From positions 1 to 35,335 of the forward strand of contig PLIC01000124.1 in assembly GCA_003139995.1 (NCBI GenBank): a stretch of DNA of 35,335 nucleotides, given 5' to 3'. Below are positions 1 to 7,214 of the stretch, in pieces; position 1 is the first letter of the stretch; the number at the start of each line of letters is the position of its first letter. Below the pieces are notes generated by a model. The model was not told where the DNA came from and ran no database searches. It worked only from the letters and a program-made list of their open reading frames with translations. A program made the position numbers and the translations under genes. This DNA comes from Candidatus Acidiflorens stordalenmirensis. Its GTDB lineage: Bacteria; Acidobacteriota; Terriglobia; Terriglobales; Acidobacteriaceae.

Positions 1-104
1 AGAGCGAAATGGCGCGCTCCTCGGAGTGCACGGAGCAGTACGCTCAAAAAGTGCTTGACACCGCCGACTTTGTCAGAGACGCGATGTTTCGCCAACTATC
101 TTGA
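1..104 (+). CDS. C-terminal end of an unidentified protein (partial)
   Basis: An open frame enters from the left edge and stops with TGA at 102-104. The visible tail reads SEMARSSECTEQYAQKVLD, then TADFVRDAMFRQLS. It is charged and helix-like, which suits a real protein end, but about 34 residues are too few to name a family. It would overlap the stop of the minus-strand gene at 96 by nine bases, tail to tail. It could also be a chance frame; the call rests only on its position at the edge and its plausible composition. Confidence 0.3.
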   Translation, partial: SEMARSSECTEQYAQKVLDTADFVRDAMFRQLS

Positions 105-1124
105 AGCATGCTTGCTCGAACCAGTCACGACAGGTTCGGGGCAACGAGCGTTCAACGCTCTTGGAGTTATCAACCGCACCGTGATGTCTAGCTTGTCCAT
201 TCCCATGCCAACCGCCTGAAGCCCTACCGTGACGGGAGCGTTTTCCACGGTGTCGAGCGCATCAGCTACAGTTTGAAAAGGAACGCCATCGTCAGCAAGG
301 AGATAAAGCGTACGGTGCACTCGCATGCTGTAAATCTCTGACAAACGACCTGCCAGACTGTTCCAGTCTGCCTGCTCTTGATTGAGAAAGAGTTTACCCG
401 CGTCGGTTATGTGCAGAACGATGAGGCGTTCGTTACAATCATGTTCCCAGCGGGCCGAGGCGAGTTCGATGCCGAAGCCCGTTGCCTCTCGCGGAGCAAA
501 ATACGGCGTATACACCGCAACGAGAACAGCCAGACCGGGTGCTGCAATTAAGGCGAACGCCGGGAGTTGAGAGAATCGTTGTGCTAACGCGAGCCTCCGG
601 GTGCCCTGATGGTATAGGCTTATTTGCGCAGGCGGGTCATTAGACACTTCGCTCTTAAGCAAGTCTTTGCGCGTGCAAAGATAGTTATAGGAGCATATCG
701 CTGGAACAGCCACTAGTATTCCCGCAGCGGTTGTAACCAGTGCTACGGCTATTCTTGACGAAATCAGCGCCAGCGCAGCGTTCTTTTCCATGTCGATTCC
801 GCCGAACCAGAGTCCGCTCATTATGCCGACGCATGTGCCTGCAAGCCCGAGGTACGGAGCGCTGGAGGCAATTGCTTTGAGACCGCCCAACTCAATGCTC
901 AGGAAGGCGGCGAGTTTCCTCCTGCTCGCGCTATCAATCTCTCTGACACGTCGAGCTAAGTTGTAGCGACAGAAAACGCGGGTGACAACGACGACGACAT
1001 AAACGAGCATGAGCGCAAGCACGATGACATCGAGGCGCACAATCCAGTTCATCCAGCGCCACAAGTAACCGACACTCCACTCACACCCGTACGGTCGCCA
1101 CGAGTTGAGACAGACTCCGTTCAT
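96..1124 (-). CDS. ExbB/TolQ-ExbD/TolR-like fusion membrane protein
   Basis: 342 residues joining two parts that are normally separate proton-channel subunits. Residues ~27-50 form a first membrane helix. Residues ~84-150 carry the MotA/TolQ/ExbB core: APYLGLAGTCVGIMSGLWF, then ALVTTAAGILVAVPA and SYNYL. A fourth helix (~188-208) leads to a periplasmic domain (~230-320) that reads like ExbD/TolR: HITDAGKLFLNQEQ, LYLLADDGVPFQTVADALD, VTVGL. In known systems these subunits turn proton flow into force on TonB- or TolA-type partners. Oddly, the ExbD-like helix (LPAFALIAAPGLAVLVAVY) has no acidic residue, whereas ExbD/TolR need an Asp there for proton conduction. No TonB or receptor gene is adjacent. 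The first ATG (1124) lacks a clear ribosome site; Met25 (1052) is an alternative. The fold assignment is fairly firm; function is inferred. Confidence 0.72.
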   Translation of the reverse strand: MNGVCLNSWRPYGCEWSVGYLWRWMNWIVRLDVIVLALMLVYVVVVVTRVFCRYNLARRVREIDSASRRKLAAFLSIELGGLKAIASSAPYLGLAGTCVGIMSGLWFGGIDMEKNAALALISSRIAVALVTTAAGILVAVPAICSYNYLCTRKDLLKSEVSNDPPAQISLYHQGTRRLALAQRFSQLPAFALIAAPGLAVLVAVYTPYFAPREATGFGIELASARWEHDCNERLIVLHITDAGKLFLNQEQADWNSLAGRLSEIYSMRVHRTLYLLADDGVPFQTVADALDTVENAPVTVGLQAVGMGMDKLDITVRLITPRALNARCPEPVVTGSSKHASR

Positions 1125-1216
1125 CAGGAGAACCGCACTCTTTCGGTTGCTGCCCTAAGTAGCAAAGACACCAGACGAGCTGCTCGAGTTCCGTTGTTGA
1201 AATCAGGCGTGGGTGT

Positions 1217-1281
1217 TGAAAAATTCTTTTCAGGGAACTTCACGAACGAAATTCGTTCGCAAGTTATTGAATCTTCGTTCG
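1217..1281. promoter_or_regulatory. Operator-like palindromes upstream of the ExbB-ExbD-like gene
   Basis: CGAACGAA (1243-1250), a single A, and TTCGTTCG (1252-1259) form a perfect 17-base inverted repeat. A third TTCGTTCG half-site lies at 1274-1281, 22 bases (two helical turns) on. A second inverted repeat, TGAAAA/TTTTCA, sits at 1217-1232. They lie about 90-160 bases upstream of the minus-strand start at 1124. The arrangement resembles a dimeric repressor or activator site, but the binding protein is unknown. The rest of the 1125-1444 gap holds no gene I can support. Confidence 0.35.
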
Positions 1282-1392
1282 CCGTGGGCGCTGAAATTCA
1301 CTGAAATTACTGCTTTGGTTCCTTTTTCAACAGCCACAGGCGATTTCACTCACAACCCTGATCGTGGGCGAAGTAGTGAACTGAAAGCTGAG

Positions 1393-1438
1393 AGCCAAGA
1401 GCTAACAGCCAACAGCTAACAGCCAACAGCTAACAGCC
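1393..1438. repeat. Tandem 14-bp repeat (AGCCAACAGCTAAC)
   Basis: Three consecutive 14-base units (1393-1406 with one change, 1407-1420, 1421-1434) plus a partial fourth end just before the stop of the DUF4097 gene at 1445. The same low-complexity style (agctaa/agagcc words) recurs at 16115-16165, and a related gttctcagt style at 31911-32009. Confidence 0.8.
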
Positions 1439-1444
1439 GCACCT

Positions 1445-2959
1445 CTAATTCTCACTCTCCACCGGCGCCGCTTTCGGAGCGGGCAGCGCCTTCGCTGGCT
1501 TCCCCGGTTTCCCCGGCGTGGCTGGCGGAGTCGGCGCAGCAGCCGGAGCGGCGACTGCAACCGTCCCTTTGCGAATCTCAATCGCTCCCTTGTCGCAGTT
1601 CATCACCAGACGCGGACCGTTCGTTCCGATGGAACCGCTGGCACTCGATTGGTCGTCGCGACTGTCGATTTTGATCTCGTCGAAGTCGCTCTCGATTCCT
1701 CCTTCGCGTGTGCGCGCCTCCACCTTGATCGGCGTATTTGGCGGAATCGAGACCTGCACGTCGCCCTTGCGGTTATCGATCTGTATATTCCCCGGCTTGC
1801 GCAGCCCGACCTCGACCGTCCCGTTTTCGTCTTCCAGCCGCAGATCGCCCGACAAGCCTTCGAGCGCGATGTCCTTCGACCGGGTCGTCAGGCGCATCGG
1901 TCCGCTCAGCGAATCGGCGCGCAGGTCGCCGGAATCCAGATCCAGCCGGCCATCCAGGCGCGAAAACTCCATCTCCGTGCGCGACGAGCGGAAACTCACC
2001 GTCTTGCTGACTCGAACCAGCCGCACGCTTTCCTGGAACTCTCCATTCAGATGAACCGCGCCATCCACATCTTCCACCGCGACTTCGTTCGCCTTGCCCT
2101 GAATGGTCACGTCGCCTTTCACATGTTCCAGCCGGACGGAACTGCCGTCCAGGTTCAGCGTGACGTTTCCGGTGTGGTTGTTGATGTTGACTTCGCCGCG
2201 ATGGTGATTGACCTCAACATTACTGGCCATGCCCGCGATGGTCACATCGCCTCGGCCCGACGTGATCGCCAACGCGGTATGGACTGGCACATAAATGTCT
2301 ATGTCCGTTGTGACGCCCTTGTCGCCCGCGCCCTGAGTGTTGGCGTTCAGCGTGACGACCTTGTCGGCGGCAGTGATCTGCGGCTTGGTCTTGCTGTTGT
2401 AGTTATCGGCGTCCCGCTGTTCTTCCGCGCGGACCTTCTTGCGCACCGAGACTTTCATCGTTTTGTCGTTCGTTTTGAAGTCCGTCACATTGACCGTAAT
2501 CGTGCCGCGGTCGTCATTCACGTGCAGGGTGCTGCCCGCCGGAATTTCCTGAGTCAGTTCGTCGCTGTAGTCGAACGTGGACCCGCCAAAGATCTCGTCC
2601 AGTCCGTCCTCATCGCCAATCTGGATGTGCTCCCCGATGCTCTTCCAGTCCAAACGCGACGCCTGGGTTGCAATCAGTCCGGCCCCGATCAGGAACAGCA
2701 TCAGGAAAACGCCACCGACGCCAATGCCGCGCGTCGGCTGGCCTAAGCGCTTGGCCTGTTCGTATTCGATCAGCTTCAGCACGCCCCACAGGATCAGCAA
2801 GGCAGGCCAGTAGCGGGCAAACAGCGATCCCAGGTGGTGTATATCCAGAATCCGCATCGTCCCCAGCAGAAAGAGCACTCCAATCAGAATCAGCACGACG
2901 GGCCCGGCAATCGAACGGTGGGGAGGGCGCGGAGGCGGAGTCATTATTGGGCTAGCCAT
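1445..2959 (-). CDS. Membrane protein with LiaI/LiaF-like helices and DUF4097 beta-repeat domain
   Basis: 504 residues. The N-terminus has hydrophobic helices of the DUF5668/LiaI-LiaF-like type (VVLILIGVLFLLGTMRILD; YWPALLILWGVLKLIE; GGVFLMLFLIGAGLIA). From ~residue 125 on it consists of repeating short beta strands typical of DUF4097 (putative adhesin, beta-helix-like): LHVNDDRGTITVNV, ITSGRGDVTIAG, VEVNHHRGEVNINN, IQIDNRKGDVQVSIP. The tail (~475-504) is rich in Ala, Pro and Lys. It is the last gene of the sigma/anti-sigma operon, and its start overlaps the preceding stop by eight bases, so the two are probably translated together. Such proteins are seen with envelope-stress sigma operons in Acidobacteriota. 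A sensor or surface-scaffold role is inference; no catalytic motif is visible. Confidence 0.8.
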   Translation of the reverse strand: MASPIMTPPPRPPHRSIAGPVVLILIGVLFLLGTMRILDIHHLGSLFARYWPALLILWGVLKLIEYEQAKRLGQPTRGIGVGGVFLMLFLIGAGLIATQASRLDWKSIGEHIQIGDEDGLDEIFGGSTFDYSDELTQEIPAGSTLHVNDDRGTITVNVTDFKTNDKTMKVSVRKKVRAEEQRDADNYNSKTKPQITAADKVVTLNANTQGAGDKGVTTDIDIYVPVHTALAITSGRGDVTIAGMASNVEVNHHRGEVNINNHTGNVTLNLDGSSVRLEHVKGDVTIQGKANEVAVEDVDGAVHLNGEFQESVRLVRVSKTVSFRSSRTEMEFSRLDGRLDLDSGDLRADSLSGPMRLTTRSKDIALEGLSGDLRLEDENGTVEVGLRKPGNIQIDNRKGDVQVSIPPNTPIKVEARTREGGIESDFDEIKIDSRDDQSSASGSIGTNGPRLVMNCDKGAIEIRKGTVAVAAPAAAPTPPATPGKPGKPAKALPAPKAAPVESEN

Positions 2960-3980
2960 GGTTCACCTCACTTGTCGGCGGAACAGGCGGAACGGGTGGG
3001 ACGGGTGGAACCGGAGGCTCCGGAGGAATCGGTTCTCCCTCGATCGGCGGGCTCGCGCCCGGCTTCAGCGACGGAATGTGTCCCTCCACCGATGCGCTTC
3101 CTTGCAGCAATTTCACCGCTCCGACCACCAGCAGAATTACCGGCCAGGTGCGGTGAAATCCAAGGCTCGACTCGTGCAGGTTCTCCAGCAGGAACAAAAC
3201 GCCGATGGTCAGGAGCATCGCCGGGCCCATCAGTCGCCGGGTGCGGCAGCGCGCACATCCGCAGCCCGAACCGCACGGTCCCAGCAGACCCCAGTTGCGT
3301 GCCAACAGCCAGGCGCCGAGTGCTATCAAAATCAACGGCCAGAGGCGATCCAGACCGAATTCGATCAGGCCCATGGTGTTCAGCAGGAAGATCACGCCCA
3401 GCAAAATGAGCACGATCGCACCTGTTGGGACTTTACTGGCGTCGATCTTTGCCCCGCCGCCAAAAGTTGCTCCCAGACCGTAAGGATCAGGAGCGGGCAG
3501 ACCCGCCTGAAGAGCCCGCGCGGAGCGGACGGCGTCGATGATCTGGTAAATAATGAAGAATACCAGTCCGAATATCGAGATTGTCTCTAACGCCTCTGAG
3601 CCATGACTCTCGGCAGTGTTGATGCCCGCTATCAGCAACGCAAAGATGCCCAGATGCGCCAGTCCCTTGGCATATTGGCCCGTGTACACCGCACCCACGC
3701 CGAAGGGAAAGAATCCGGCAAGAATTCCGGCCACGGTCGGGTTGGGTCCACTCCCGATTCCCGGAGGAGGCGGCGGTGGAGGAACTCGCCCCGCCGCCGG
3801 GGCGACGCCGCCGGAAACGAATCCCGCCGCTCCCGCCGGAGCGCCTTCCATCCTCGCTCCCAGGCAATCCTCGCAGTAGATCACGCCCCGCACGGGACGT
3901 GTACAATTCGCGCACAGTGCCCTTCCGCAAGTGCGGCAATAGGCCACTGCTGACGCATCAGCATGATTGGCGCAGTTCAT
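2952..3980 (-). CDS. B-box-type zinc-finger membrane protein
   Basis: 342 residues. Residues 3-39 carry a cysteine/histidine cluster (CANHADASAVAYCRTCGRAL, then CANC and YCEDC) like B-box or double zinc ribbons. A Gly/Pro-rich linker follows, then a TM2-like helical pair (GILAGFFPFGVGAVYTGQYA; HLGIFALLIAGI). Two DUF5668-like hairpins come next (AIVLILLGVIFLLNTMGLIE; MLLTIGVLFLLENLHE), each followed by a WPLILIALGAW- or WPVILLVVGAV-type helix. The C-tail repeats PPVPPVPP. The start overlaps the anti-sigma stop as ATGA (3977-3980), and the end overlaps the DUF4097 gene by eight bases, so this is a tightly coupled operon. It shares its membrane-hairpin type with the next gene, hinting that they work together. 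Function is unknown; zinc binding and membrane location are inferred from motifs. Confidence 0.8.
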   Translation of the reverse strand: MNCANHADASAVAYCRTCGRALCANCTRPVRGVIYCEDCLGARMEGAPAGAAGFVSGGVAPAAGRVPPPPPPPGIGSGPNPTVAGILAGFFPFGVGAVYTGQYAKGLAHLGIFALLIAGINTAESHGSEALETISIFGLVFFIIYQIIDAVRSARALQAGLPAPDPYGLGATFGGGAKIDASKVPTGAIVLILLGVIFLLNTMGLIEFGLDRLWPLILIALGAWLLARNWGLLGPCGSGCGCARCRTRRLMGPAMLLTIGVLFLLENLHESSLGFHRTWPVILLVVGAVKLLQGSASVEGHIPSLKPGASPPIEGEPIPPEPPVPPVPPVPPVPPTSEVNHG

Positions 3981-4846
3981 ACAAACCTCCGATTCGTAGT
4001 CGCGGTCAACGCCACCGTCACGGCAGGAGCAGCATCCCCCACCCCATCACCCAAAACCGGCGTGATGGGGGCCCCGGCCCGCAGCGCGGCTAACACCGGC
4101 TGGTTGTATTCCTGGGAATAGTTACGATCCTGTCTCTGGTCCGGTTGCCCACTGGTATTGTTCTTGCGATTTTCTTTCTGTTCCGCGGGGCCGGGCTCGG
4201 CGGGAGTGTTGGCCCGCTTCAGCTCGCGCAGCTTCGATTCGATCTCGTACACGAAGCGGATATTGTCGTAGTACTTCACGACTCTGATTTGCGCATCGTT
4301 GTACGCATGACGTATCGCCGCCGGCCGCAGGGAGACCTTCGCCACATCTTTCGGCTTCACGCCCGCTGCGCTCAGCGCCAGCGAAAACGAGAAGAAGATC
4401 ATCCCGAACGACATCACAAACCGCGGCTGCCGCACAAAGGCCGCCACCGGCGTGAAGAAAGAAGCAGAGAAGGAATCCCACCACTCGCGCGCCCGCTCGC
4501 CGATCGGAGCCGCGCTGCCGTCGCGCGTCGCCGCCAGCGGTCGCGTGCTCACGACTCCACTCGTGGCCGCCAGAATGTTGTGCACCAGATTCGCCGGAGG
4601 CTCGACCGCTTCCAGCGACCGCAACCACTGCCGCCCAGCCTGCGCGTCCGCAAACAGCGGACCGCAAACCGCACAGATGCGCCGATGAGCTTCGAAGCTA
4701 TCCCTGCGAGCCGGGCTCAACTGCCCTTCACCGTCCAAGGCGTCGCTAAGCAGCGCTTCGAACTCGGCGCACTCGACCTGGGGTCCCCGACCGGCCCGGT
4801 TTTGGCCGGGCGGGGTGGGGGTCCCGTTTTTGGTTTCTCCTGACAT
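3977..4846 (-). CDS. Zinc-finger anti-sigma factor (membrane-anchored)
   Basis: 289 residues. The N-terminal region (~24-75) contains the zf-HC2/ZAS-type signature: CAEFEALLSDALDGEGQLS, then HRRICAVC (His54, Cys58, Cys61). In known members this binds zinc and holds the cognate ECF sigma factor. One hydrophobic helix (~143-162, FVMSFGMIFFSFSLALSAAG) would anchor it, with the C-terminal half outside. The ATG overlaps the sigma-factor stop (TGATG), so the pair is translationally coupled, as usual for sigma/anti-sigma pairs. Unusually, both ends contain translated copies of a ~45-bp hairpin repeat: residues ~7-22 (TPTPPGQNRAGRGPQ) and ~255-270 (AGAPITPVLGDGVGD). The N-terminal insert precedes the zinc motif and the other lies in the tail, so both are probably tolerated. 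Confidence 0.85.
   Translation of the reverse strand: MSGETKNGTPTPPGQNRAGRGPQVECAEFEALLSDALDGEGQLSPARRDSFEAHRRICAVCGPLFADAQAGRQWLRSLEAVEPPANLVHNILAATSGVVSTRPLAATRDGSAAPIGERAREWWDSFSASFFTPVAAFVRQPRFVMSFGMIFFSFSLALSAAGVKPKDVAKVSLRPAAIRHAYNDAQIRVVKYYDNIRFVYEIESKLRELKRANTPAEPGPAEQKENRKNNTSGQPDQRQDRNYSQEYNQPVLAALRAGAPITPVLGDGVGDAAPAVTVALTATTNRRFV
4036..4080 (+). repeat. Intragenic hairpin repeat, family A, copy 1
   Basis: ACCCCATCACCC, AAAACC, then GGCGTGATGGGGGCCCC. The arms CCCCATCAC and GTGATGGGG (4042-4070) form a hairpin around an AAAACC loop. It lies inside the anti-sigma gene near its 3' end, antisense to the reading direction, and is translated without breaking the frame. It is homologous to the copies at 4780-4826 and 16433-16478. 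Confidence 0.75.
4780..4826 (-). repeat. Intragenic hairpin repeat, family A, copy 2
   Basis: Read on the minus strand it is ACCCCGCCCGGCC, AAAACC, then GGGCCGGTCGGGGACCCC, the same element as at 4036-4080 and 16433-16478. Stem bases differ from the other copies but mostly keep pairing. It encodes residues ~7-22 of the anti-sigma factor, in a reading frame different from that used in the 16433 copy. Confidence 0.75.
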
Positions 4847-5445
4847 CAGATCACCTGCCTATATGTACGTTGTAGGAGGCGCGCAAGTTCCGCTCGTCCC
4901 CGGTTTATTCTCGACTTGACGGTCCCCTCTGGAACCCTCAGCGCCGTAGCAATTTCCCGATAGTCCATGTCCTGCAGGTCCCGCAAAATCACCGCCTCCC
5001 GCAGCTCCGGAGACAGTTTCTGCAGCGCTAAATGCACCATTTCGCGCGTTTCCCGGCTCTGCACCGCGGCATCCGGAGGCAGACCCCGGTCCGCGATCCG
5101 CTCGCTAAGCGGCTGCGCATCCTCATGCTCGGAGGGCGCTGAATCCAGCGAATCCGTGATCCGGTCGCCTTTCGACTTCCGGAAATGATCCACCAGCAGG
5201 TTGCGCGTAATGGCGGTTACCCAAGTCATGAACGCGCCCTTACCCGAATCGTATGTGTTTAACGTCCGATACATTTTGATAAAGACCTCCTGCGTGAGGT
5301 CCTGCGCGTTCTCGGAATCCCCGGCAAACCGGTAGCAGACGTTGTATATCCTCCGGTGACAGCGCTGCACAATCTCTTCCCAAGCCGCGGCATCGCCCCC
5401 AACGCAGCGACGGACCAGCAATCCGACAACCTGGGCTTCTTCCAA
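4846..5445 (-). CDS. ECF-type RNA polymerase sigma factor
   Basis: 199 residues, the usual length for an RpoE-like ECF sigma factor. Region 2 is clear (~55-98): DLTQEVFIKMYRTLNTYD and TWVTAITRNLLVDHFRKSK, which bind core polymerase and the -10 element. Region 4 (~143-195) shows LSPELREAVILRDLQDMDYR, then EIATALRVPEGTVKSRINRG, the helix-turn-helix for the -35 element. It is the first gene of the operon 5445-1445 and is followed directly by its anti-sigma partner. Autoregulation of the operon is common in the family, but I could not identify its promoter in the 5446-5739 gap. The inducing signal is unknown. Confidence 0.92.
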   Translation of the reverse strand: MEEAQVVGLLVRRCVGGDAAAWEEIVQRCHRRIYNVCYRFAGDSENAQDLTQEVFIKMYRTLNTYDSGKGAFMTWVTAITRNLLVDHFRKSKGDRITDSLDSAPSEHEDAQPLSERIADRGLPPDAAVQSRETREMVHLALQKLSPELREAVILRDLQDMDYREIATALRVPEGTVKSRINRGRAELARLLQRTYRQVI

Positions 5446-5507
5446 AACCAGACTCCGTGAAATCCGTTTAACTGCCTAGCTCAGTGTGGGGACAAGCGCC
5501 CGTGTGG

Positions 5508-5529
5508 GGACGGGCGTCCTCGCCCGTCC
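5508..5529. repeat. GC-rich hairpin in the 5446-5739 gap
   Basis: GGACGGGCG (5508-5516), loop TCCT, and CGCCCGTCC (5521-5529) give a perfect nine-pair stem with no T-run. It is more like a REP-type element than a terminator. A partial relative (gtgtggggacaagcgcccg) sits just before it. Nothing else in this ~290-base gap supports a gene. Confidence 0.6.
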
Positions 5530-5739
5530 AAGCCGAGCGCAGCTCGGCCCCGCCGCCAGCACCTGCACGATCTGAATCGCCGGTCCCCAACGCCGCCTTT
5601 AACAGCACAGGAGAAATACGTTTCTGTCGGGCAGGAAGTTCCCTTGAATCACGGAGCTAGCGATTGTAGCAGGAGGCAGGGAGGGGGGCACACGCCTCGG
5701 TGTTGGCGCGATTCCAGGAATCCCGTCAGCTTCACTTCC

Positions 5740-6543
5740 TTAGAAGGGGTTGTTGCTATCCGCTCGCCGCCTCGCCTCGGATAACTGCTCCGGAGTCATC
5801 TTCTCCGCTAGCTCTTTCATCCTCTTATCGCTGTCTTTGTAATGGTGCCGCTGGGCCTGAGCGTACCAAACATAAGCAGTCACCAAATCATTTCTGCGGG
5901 ACGACCAATACTCCCCCATCGCGAACTCCGCCTTGGGAAGCCCCTGCTTGGCAGCTTTTTCGAGGAACGCAAATCCTTTGGAGTAGTCATTAGCCAGCTC
6001 AGGATCGGAAAGCAAGATTTGCGAGAGCTCGAACTGCGCTTTGGCATCCCCCGCATTGGCCTTCTGGAATAACCCTGCCTTCGGGCCGTAGAGCTGGAAC
6101 TGCACCTCAGCGTTGATATGAACGGCTACCGGTGTGCCATCTTTCATCGCCGGTGTGAATCTCCACTGCCGAACCGCCTCCATGGCCTTCTCATCGAGTC
6201 CCAGGCCGGCCGCGTGCGTCACCCTGATCCTTTGCGGCATCCCCTCAGCGTCCACTACCAGCTCCAGAACGCAAACCCCTTCATATCCCGCCTGGCGAGC
6301 CTTTTCCGAGAATTCAGGATCGGGCATGTACGTAGCCCGGGGAGCGCTGACACCGTGCCCCACTCGATAAACCCCGTCTACTGGCCCCTGCGGGTTCGAG
6401 TCCCCGCTACGGGGATGCAAGGTTTGAACTTGCGCCAATACCGGAACCGCTATCGGAACCACTACCACCAAAGAAAGCAGCAGGATTACGATCCCACCGA
6501 TTGGGATTACGATCCCACCGATTGCAAAAGTCGTGCAACGCAT
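5740..6543 (-). CDS. Exported protein with TonB C-terminal domain and Sel1-like repeats
   Basis: Taking the ATG at 6543 (a TTG-initiated extension to 6591 is possible) gives 267 residues. The N-terminus is a long hydrophobic stretch ending VLAQVQT, a signal peptide or anchor. Inside it a 21-base tandem duplication (6483-6524) doubles the words IGGIVIP/IGGIVIL. The middle is a TonB_C energy-transducer-type domain: FSEKARQAGYEGVCVLELVV, DAEGMPQRIRV, AMEAVRQWRFTPAMKDGTPV. The end has Sel1/TPR-like helices (NAGDAKAQFELSQILL, KAAKQGLPKAEFAMGEYW, VWYAQAQRHH). TonB_C domains of this kind occur in many Acidobacteriota proteins lacking a TonB role, so export and protein-protein contact are all that can be said. 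It has no operon partner. Confidence 0.78.
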   Translation of the reverse strand: MRCTTFAIGGIVIPIGGIVILLLSLVVVVPIAVPVLAQVQTLHPRSGDSNPQGPVDGVYRVGHGVSAPRATYMPDPEFSEKARQAGYEGVCVLELVVDAEGMPQRIRVTHAAGLGLDEKAMEAVRQWRFTPAMKDGTPVAVHINAEVQFQLYGPKAGLFQKANAGDAKAQFELSQILLSDPELANDYSKGFAFLEKAAKQGLPKAEFAMGEYWSSRRNDLVTAYVWYAQAQRHHYKDSDKRMKELAEKMTPEQLSEARRRADSNNPF

Positions 6544-6670
6544 GATGGAAACGAAGTGTAGCAGAATCTTACCTCCAGCGCAGCGATCCAAATCAAGTGG
6601 ACGTCCGCATGTCTGTCTGCCGACGGGTTGGAGCCCTTTAGGTGCCGCAGCGGTTTACCACTGCGATCCA

Positions 6671-6795
6671 GGCGCTCAATCCGACGGCCTTACAGCTTGC
6701 GGGAAAACTCGGGTTTCGGCTTTGTTTTGAAGGGGCGCGGCTTCAGCCGCGCCGCATGTGCCGCCAAATATAATGCCGGCCTTAGCCGCTGAGGG
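6671..6795 (+). repeat. Direct repeat, copy 1 (~125 bp)
   Basis: Runs from ggcgctcaatccgacggcc to ccgctgaggg and matches 6829-6954 nearly base for base, with a handful of substitutions and one indel. It contains the small palindrome GGCGCGGCTTCAGCCGCGCC and the words gtgccgccaaatataatg. A shorter related element (gggcgcggcttcag) occurs at ~11027. The gap 6592-7214 holds these repeats and no supportable gene. Confidence 0.85.
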
Positions 6796-6828
6796 TGCGC
6801 ACTCTACACCATCACGAGAACCGCGCTA

Positions 6829-6954
6829 GGCGCTCAATTCCGACGGCCTTACAGGCTGCGGAAAAACTAGGGTTTCGGCTTTGTTTTGAAGGGGCGCGGC
6901 TTCAGCCGCGCCGTATGTGCCGCCAAATATAATGGCGGCTTTAGCCGCTGAGGG
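6829..6954 (+). repeat. Direct repeat, copy 2 (~126 bp)
   Basis: Second copy of the 6671-6795 element, with a 33-base spacer between them. The palindromic core GGCGCGGCTTCAGCCGCGCC is kept exactly. It lies about 260 bases before the SIR2-like gene. Confidence 0.85.
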
Positions 6955-7214
6955 AACGGTTCCTACCCCCACGAAAGATGCGACGGGGCGCACGCCCGCC
7001 CCTCGCAAAAACCGCAAAGAGTGAGGCACCCAAGTTTCCTTAGGAGAAGTCCTTCGAGATATATCTTCGACCGAAGGCCGGAGCACCCGGCGAGTAATCC
7101 CGGATGCGCTCGACCGGGCCACCCGCTCGCAGTCGGTCGAATTGGAGGGATAAAGGCGGCGATCCACTTTATACTTATTGCGGAAACGCGCGAGTCAGAC
7201 CCGCCGGAAACTCT

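Noticed and set aside
1393-1438. Possible CRISPR array
   Set aside because: Units are 14 bases and directly tandem with no spacers, and there are no cas genes anywhere in the window.
1649-2746. 365-residue plus-strand frame opposite the DUF4097 gene
   Set aside because: Antisense to a beta-repeat protein in a tightly coupled operon; composition is typical of a shadow frame.
7057-7066. AGATATATCT palindrome upstream of the SIR2-like gene as an operator
   Set aside because: Only ten bases and AT-simple; it could easily arise by chance, and no second site is present.
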